Source of the DNA: Pseudoalteromonas rubra
Lineage (GTDB): Bacteria; Pseudomonadota; Gammaproteobacteria; Enterobacterales; Alteromonadaceae
Assembly (NCBI RefSeq): GCF_000238295.3
Contig: NZ_AHCD03000036.1
Location: 186,001 to 250,000 of the forward strand
Length of the DNA stretch: 64,000 bases
Reading direction: 5' to 3'
Shown: piece by piece, positions 61,901-64,000 of the stretch
Numbering within the stretch: the first letter of the stretch is position 1
Layout of the letters: each line of letters opens with the position of its first letter
Translations under genes and position numbers: made by a program
The notes under the pieces: generated by a model
Told to the model about the DNA's origin: nothing
Seen by the model: only the letters and a program-made list of their open reading frames with translations
Databases searched by the model: none

Positions 61901-62270
61901 CGTTGAGTGATTTAAATTGGGGCGCAAACTGCTCACGGTAAAAGCGTGTCAGGCTGGTGGGGGTGGCAACCGCATCCTCAACTTCGCCATAGGCGCGCAT
62001 AAAATCTGTAGCCGCCTGTTGGACATAAGGATTGACAGCCAGCGATACCAGTTTGTCCTCAACGCCATTGAAATGGCGCTCAATGGCGCTTTCTTTAATT
62101 TCGCCTACTGCACCCAGCTGGGCATAGACTTGCCGGCTCATTGCATCGGATGATTGTATCAGCGCCATGGCGATAATGATGACGGTGGGGATCAGGGCGA
62201 CCAGTAGAAAGGCCGAGATCAATTTTTGTGTCAGGTTAAGTGACTTAAAAAAGTGGCTGAGATCAGACAT
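58962..62270 (-). CDS. Methyl-accepting chemoreceptor with nine HAMP-like units
   Basis: A 1102-residue transducer. TM1 at ~16-40, a dCache-type periplasmic sensor (~45-390), TM2 (~400-425), a canonical HAMP, then eight more ~46- or 92-residue units marked by GxF...(G)xLxxLK..xN.S, with diagnostic spots GDFALR, GRFDDR, GQFDKQ, GHFRGQ, GDFSKR, GDFKQE, GRFDRT, GDFTIQ and GQLNEQ, and finally an MCP signalling domain with the hairpin tip AFQTNLLALNAAVEAARAGE. The poly-HAMP chain presumably transmits and tunes the signal. No CheB/R-docking pentapeptide is visible. Ligand unknown. Confidence 0.93.
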   Translation of the reverse strand: MSDLSHFFKSLNLTQKLISAFLLVALIPTVIIIAMALIQSSDAMSRQVYAQLGAVGEIKESAIERHFNGVEDKLVSLAVNPYVQQAATDFMRAYGEVEDAVATPTSLTRFYREQFAPQFKSLNEQAAPPAILLSELSPQGITLQTRYLAENPHPLGEKVNLTSSGVDDAYDEIHSQYHAFFTKIADVYEFYDIFIVDNLNGNVIYSVYKESDFATSLLYGPYAQSNLAKAFLAARELTKEGEMAFVDYEQYLPSYNAPASFVAAPLVIDGQVSATLIFQLSIDALNAIMTERQGLGESGETYLVGPEGLMRSDSYLDPVHHSVTASFRHPEKGTVNTEAFQLAMQGQQGQKVVLDYNGNPVLSAYTSVDVFNVRWALLAEIDEAEAFAPINTLRTQLLIVLAACVMMIILAAFWFARTLTRPVHALVNTMRQVEQEGDFALRTKIDINDEIGRCGQAFNSLLDALQLSISETNRVMDRMAAGRFDDRISAPCKGELDTLKRATNDCAQSLQSALSDIGQVIHAMSEGQFDKQLQSDMCGDLATLKQHINSSMHSINTTMTEIVTVMSDMEQGHFRGQVQVEAQGSLQQLKVSVNNSVSSVASAIDGLAAMMSALRQGDFSKRLELPLRGQLEELKEDTNSSVENLAAIIEDIGHTMAAVSEGDFKQEVSTPAQGQLGDLKEHINVSISSVDEAISEISSVMMAISRGRFDRTINSPMRGQLDTLKGDINHSVNNLSRVIEELASVMSAMSQGDFTIQIESDLQGQLLQLKEDVNTSTTTVSDAINEVTRVLGALAKGQLNEQINGHYEGVFETLQRDVNATIAKLTEVIEGIQYAAGQVTQSAGEIAASNTEISQRTEEQAANLEEASASTGHMLEELTQVAQQSGTAVELASNAETIAKEGGSLSQDTVDAIGEVNRASKDINEIVSVIDALAFQTNLLALNAAVEAARAGENGRGFAVVANEVRELAGRSAASAKQIKEIIANSNEKVEQGTQLANNSGDKLHQIVQAVADVSQNIVKINQSTTTQQQSIKEVDIVVQRLTDLIQENSAITEETMAAARQMADQANAMRELLGYFSIASQQQTALAPPEQELLIHSYNAS

Positions 62271-62497
62271 GCTCCCTGCTCCTTGTATTCGCTGATATAC
62301 CCGTGAGGCTGATCGAAAAAACTTAGGGTGATGGCCTCGTTAAGCAGTCATCATAGCATGAGCCTGACGACAGAGTATCCTATTCAGTGACACAGTTTAG
62401 AACAGTTCTCGACAATATCCAGCAACCGGATCGGGACAAATAGGCGTATGTAAGGCCTTGTTGCCAGAAGATAAATGCTCAAATTAGACATTTAGTG

Positions 62498-62524
62498 AAA
62501 AAAAAGCAGCCTTTCGGCTGCTTT
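62498..62524 (-). terminator. Rho-independent terminator of amidohydrolase gene
   Basis: Stem AAAGCAGCC / GGCTGCTTT with loop TTTC and an A8 run (T on the minus strand), 20 bp after the stop. Confidence 0.9.
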
Positions 62525-62544
62525 ATGAATGAAATGACCAGATA

Positions 62545-64000
62545 TTAGTGTTTCCAGTGATATTTATGTGCTTTCTCTTCCATATAGGCTTCCGTCGCCG
62601 GATGCATTGGCGTCTTGGTGCCATTTTCGAAGAACAGCGGCTGGCGCTGCACATTATAGTTGCCGGTTTCATTCATGGTCGCGGCATCATAGATACGACC
62701 ATTCAGTACTGTGTAGGCAACTTTTTCTGATTCACGAATGTCATTCAGAACGTCACCGTCGATGATCACTAAGTCGGCAAGCTTACCTTTTTCAATGGTG
62801 CCGATATCATGGTCCATTGCCAGGTATTTCGCACCGTCGATGGTACCGCTGCGTAGCGCTTCCCAAGGTGTGAAGCCACCTTGTGCCATAGACCACAGCT
62901 CCCAGTGCGCACCCAGACCTTCACGCTGGCCGTGTGCGCCAATGTGCACGGTTACGCCTTTGTCGCGCAATTGTTTGGCAGATTTCGCGGCATTGATGTG
63001 GTTGTAGTGGTGCTCAGGCGCTTTTTCACGACGTACAGAGCGTGGATTTAGGATGTAGTCCGGAACAAAGCTCGCCAGGCGCTCATTCTTCCACACATCT
63101 GTGGTGTCATAGAAATAGTCTTCCCCTTTGATACCGCCGTAGGCAACGTTAAAGGTCGGTGTAAAGCCCGCTTCAGTCTGACTCCACATCTGAGTGACAT
63201 CTGAATAAATGTTCGGGATTGGCAGGGCGTGTTCCAGGCCAGTGTGTCCATCAATGATCATATTCATGTTCTGCTGGAATTTAGAACCGCCTTCTGGCAC
63301 CACCATGATTTCCATCTGCTTTGCAGCTTCCAGCACTTGCTGGCGGGTATCACGACGCGGATGGTTGTAGCTCTTAACCGTAATTGCACCGGCGTCTTTC
63401 AGACGTTTAACGTGGAACTGAGCGTCTTCGAGATTGCTGATAGGGGTTTTATAGCCCGGCGCATTACCGGCATAGAGGATCCGGCCTACAGAGTAAATAC
63501 GTGGTGCCACGGTCAGGCCGGCACGTTGTAATTCAGCCATAGAGAAGACTTCGTTAGAGTCATTCGATGGATCGTGAATGGTCGTCACACCAAAGCTGAC
63601 ATTAGACAACTGGTTCCAGTTTTGTTCAGGTTGCAGATTGTAGCTGCCATAGCTGCCGTGAGCGTGTGCATCGACCAGACCCGGGATCACCGTTTTGCCC
63701 GTGATGTCCATCACTTTGGCTTTGCTTGGGATCTGGATGTCGGCACGGGTACCCACTGCGATAATGCGATTTTCTTCAATCAGCACCACCCCGTCTTCGA
63801 TGATCTCTTGTTGTTCATCCGCGTTGCGCATCGTGACGACTTTACCGCCAACCAGGGCCAGGATGCCTTCAGGCTTGTCGGCCTTTTTCTCAAAGCTCAG
63901 GTCGATGCCTTCGGCAGTTAAAGGTGCAGCCTCGGCTACAGCCCCTTTCAAAAACGCAAAGGTGTCGGTCAGCTTACGCTGATATAAAGTCGGACCAAAG
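62545..64000 (-). CDS. Secreted amidohydrolase, C-terminal part (5' end outside window)
   Basis: The frame is open to the right edge (codons for FGPTLYQRKLTDTFAF precede the first possible start), so only ~485 C-terminal residues are seen. The amidohydrolase domain has GGKVVTM, the metal motif VDAHAHGSY, KSYNHPRRD, GHTGLEHALPIP, HGQREGLGAHWE and a closing GKLADLVIIDGDVL. In related long proteins the missing N-terminal part is a TolB-like propeller behind a signal peptide; that is from general knowledge. Substrate unknown. Terminator follows immediately. Confidence 0.85.
   Translation of the reverse strand, partial: FGPTLYQRKLTDTFAFLKGAVAEAAPLTAEGIDLSFEKKADKPEGILALVGGKVVTMRNADEQQEIIEDGVVLIEENRIIAVGTRADIQIPSKAKVMDITGKTVIPGLVDAHAHGSYGSYNLQPEQNWNQLSNVSFGVTTIHDPSNDSNEVFSMAELQRAGLTVAPRIYSVGRILYAGNAPGYKTPISNLEDAQFHVKRLKDAGAITVKSYNHPRRDTRQQVLEAAKQMEIMVVPEGGSKFQQNMNMIIDGHTGLEHALPIPNIYSDVTQMWSQTEAGFTPTFNVAYGGIKGEDYFYDTTDVWKNERLASFVPDYILNPRSVRREKAPEHHYNHINAAKSAKQLRDKGVTVHIGAHGQREGLGAHWELWSMAQGGFTPWEALRSGTIDGAKYLAMDHDIGTIEKGKLADLVIIDGDVLNDIRESEKVAYTVLNGRIYDAATMNETGNYNVQRQPLFFENGTKTPMHPATEAYMEEKAHKYHWKH

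Overview
The window reads as chromosome of a marine gammaproteobacterium of the order Alteromonadales, most likely Pseudoalteromonas. The grounds are the ubiE-ubiJ-ubiB-tatABC-tatD-(diguanylate cyclase)-hemB gene order, a stand-alone second EF-G, many secreted hydrolases (PKD/PPC serine protease, ExeM-type nuclease with a GlyGly-CTERM tail, DUF885 lipoprotein, amidohydrolase), and a MITE-like element with ATACCAATTT ends. The genus is an inference from gene content; no rRNA gene is present. Gene density is high and there are no tRNAs, CRISPR arrays, prophages or complete insertion sequences.

Layout. 1-5.8 kb: end of a large beta-propeller/barrel protein, a secreted serine protease and a TPR lipoprotein. 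6.0-7.9 kb: a small accessory locus on the minus strand made of an XRE regulator, a five-helix membrane protein and a run of short (41-43 residue) peptides with a double-glycine leader, at least one of them decayed; none has a known function. 8.5-19.8 kb: a Sec-exported RTX-repeat protein, a MacAB-like adaptor/ATPase/permease operon and an RND adaptor/pump pair. 20-21.8 kb: two tandem paralogous secreted proteins of unknown family, each followed by the same terminator hairpin. 22-29.6 kb: oligopeptidase B, a Dps ferritin, a MITE, a perfect 933-bp tandem duplication that breaks up an alpha/beta-hydrolase/yaeQ pair, and a YlqF-type GTPase.

29.6-30.95 kb holds no protein gene but four imperfect tandem copies of a small-RNA gene on the minus strand. 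Each has a consensus promoter (TTGACA, exactly 17 bp, GATAAT or GATAAT-like TATAAT-type box), Fur-box-like sequences over and upstream of the promoter, a hairpin with an invariant C-rich loop and co-varying stem, an invariant 40-nt block containing ACATTGCTCA (as in the RyhB core), and a Rho-independent terminator. They look like a four-fold RyhB-type iron-responsive sRNA array.

31-36.5 kb: a secreted TIM-barrel-like protein, a GntP-type permease, EF-G and a small membrane protein. 36.7-49.2 kb: the extracellular nuclease, then the ubiquinone/Tat/haem operon and a degenerate GGDEF protein. 51.4-58.9 kb: an almost complete methionine salvage pathway (mtnK, mtnA, mtnB, mtnC, mtnD, aminotransferase, omega-amidase) in two divergent gene blocks, each with MetJ-box-like octamers in the divergent promoter. 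A second perfect tandem duplication (1193 bp) has created an in-frame, nearly full-length MtnD-MtnC hybrid between intact mtnC and mtnD. The window closes with a poly-HAMP chemoreceptor and the 3' part of a large secreted amidohydrolase.
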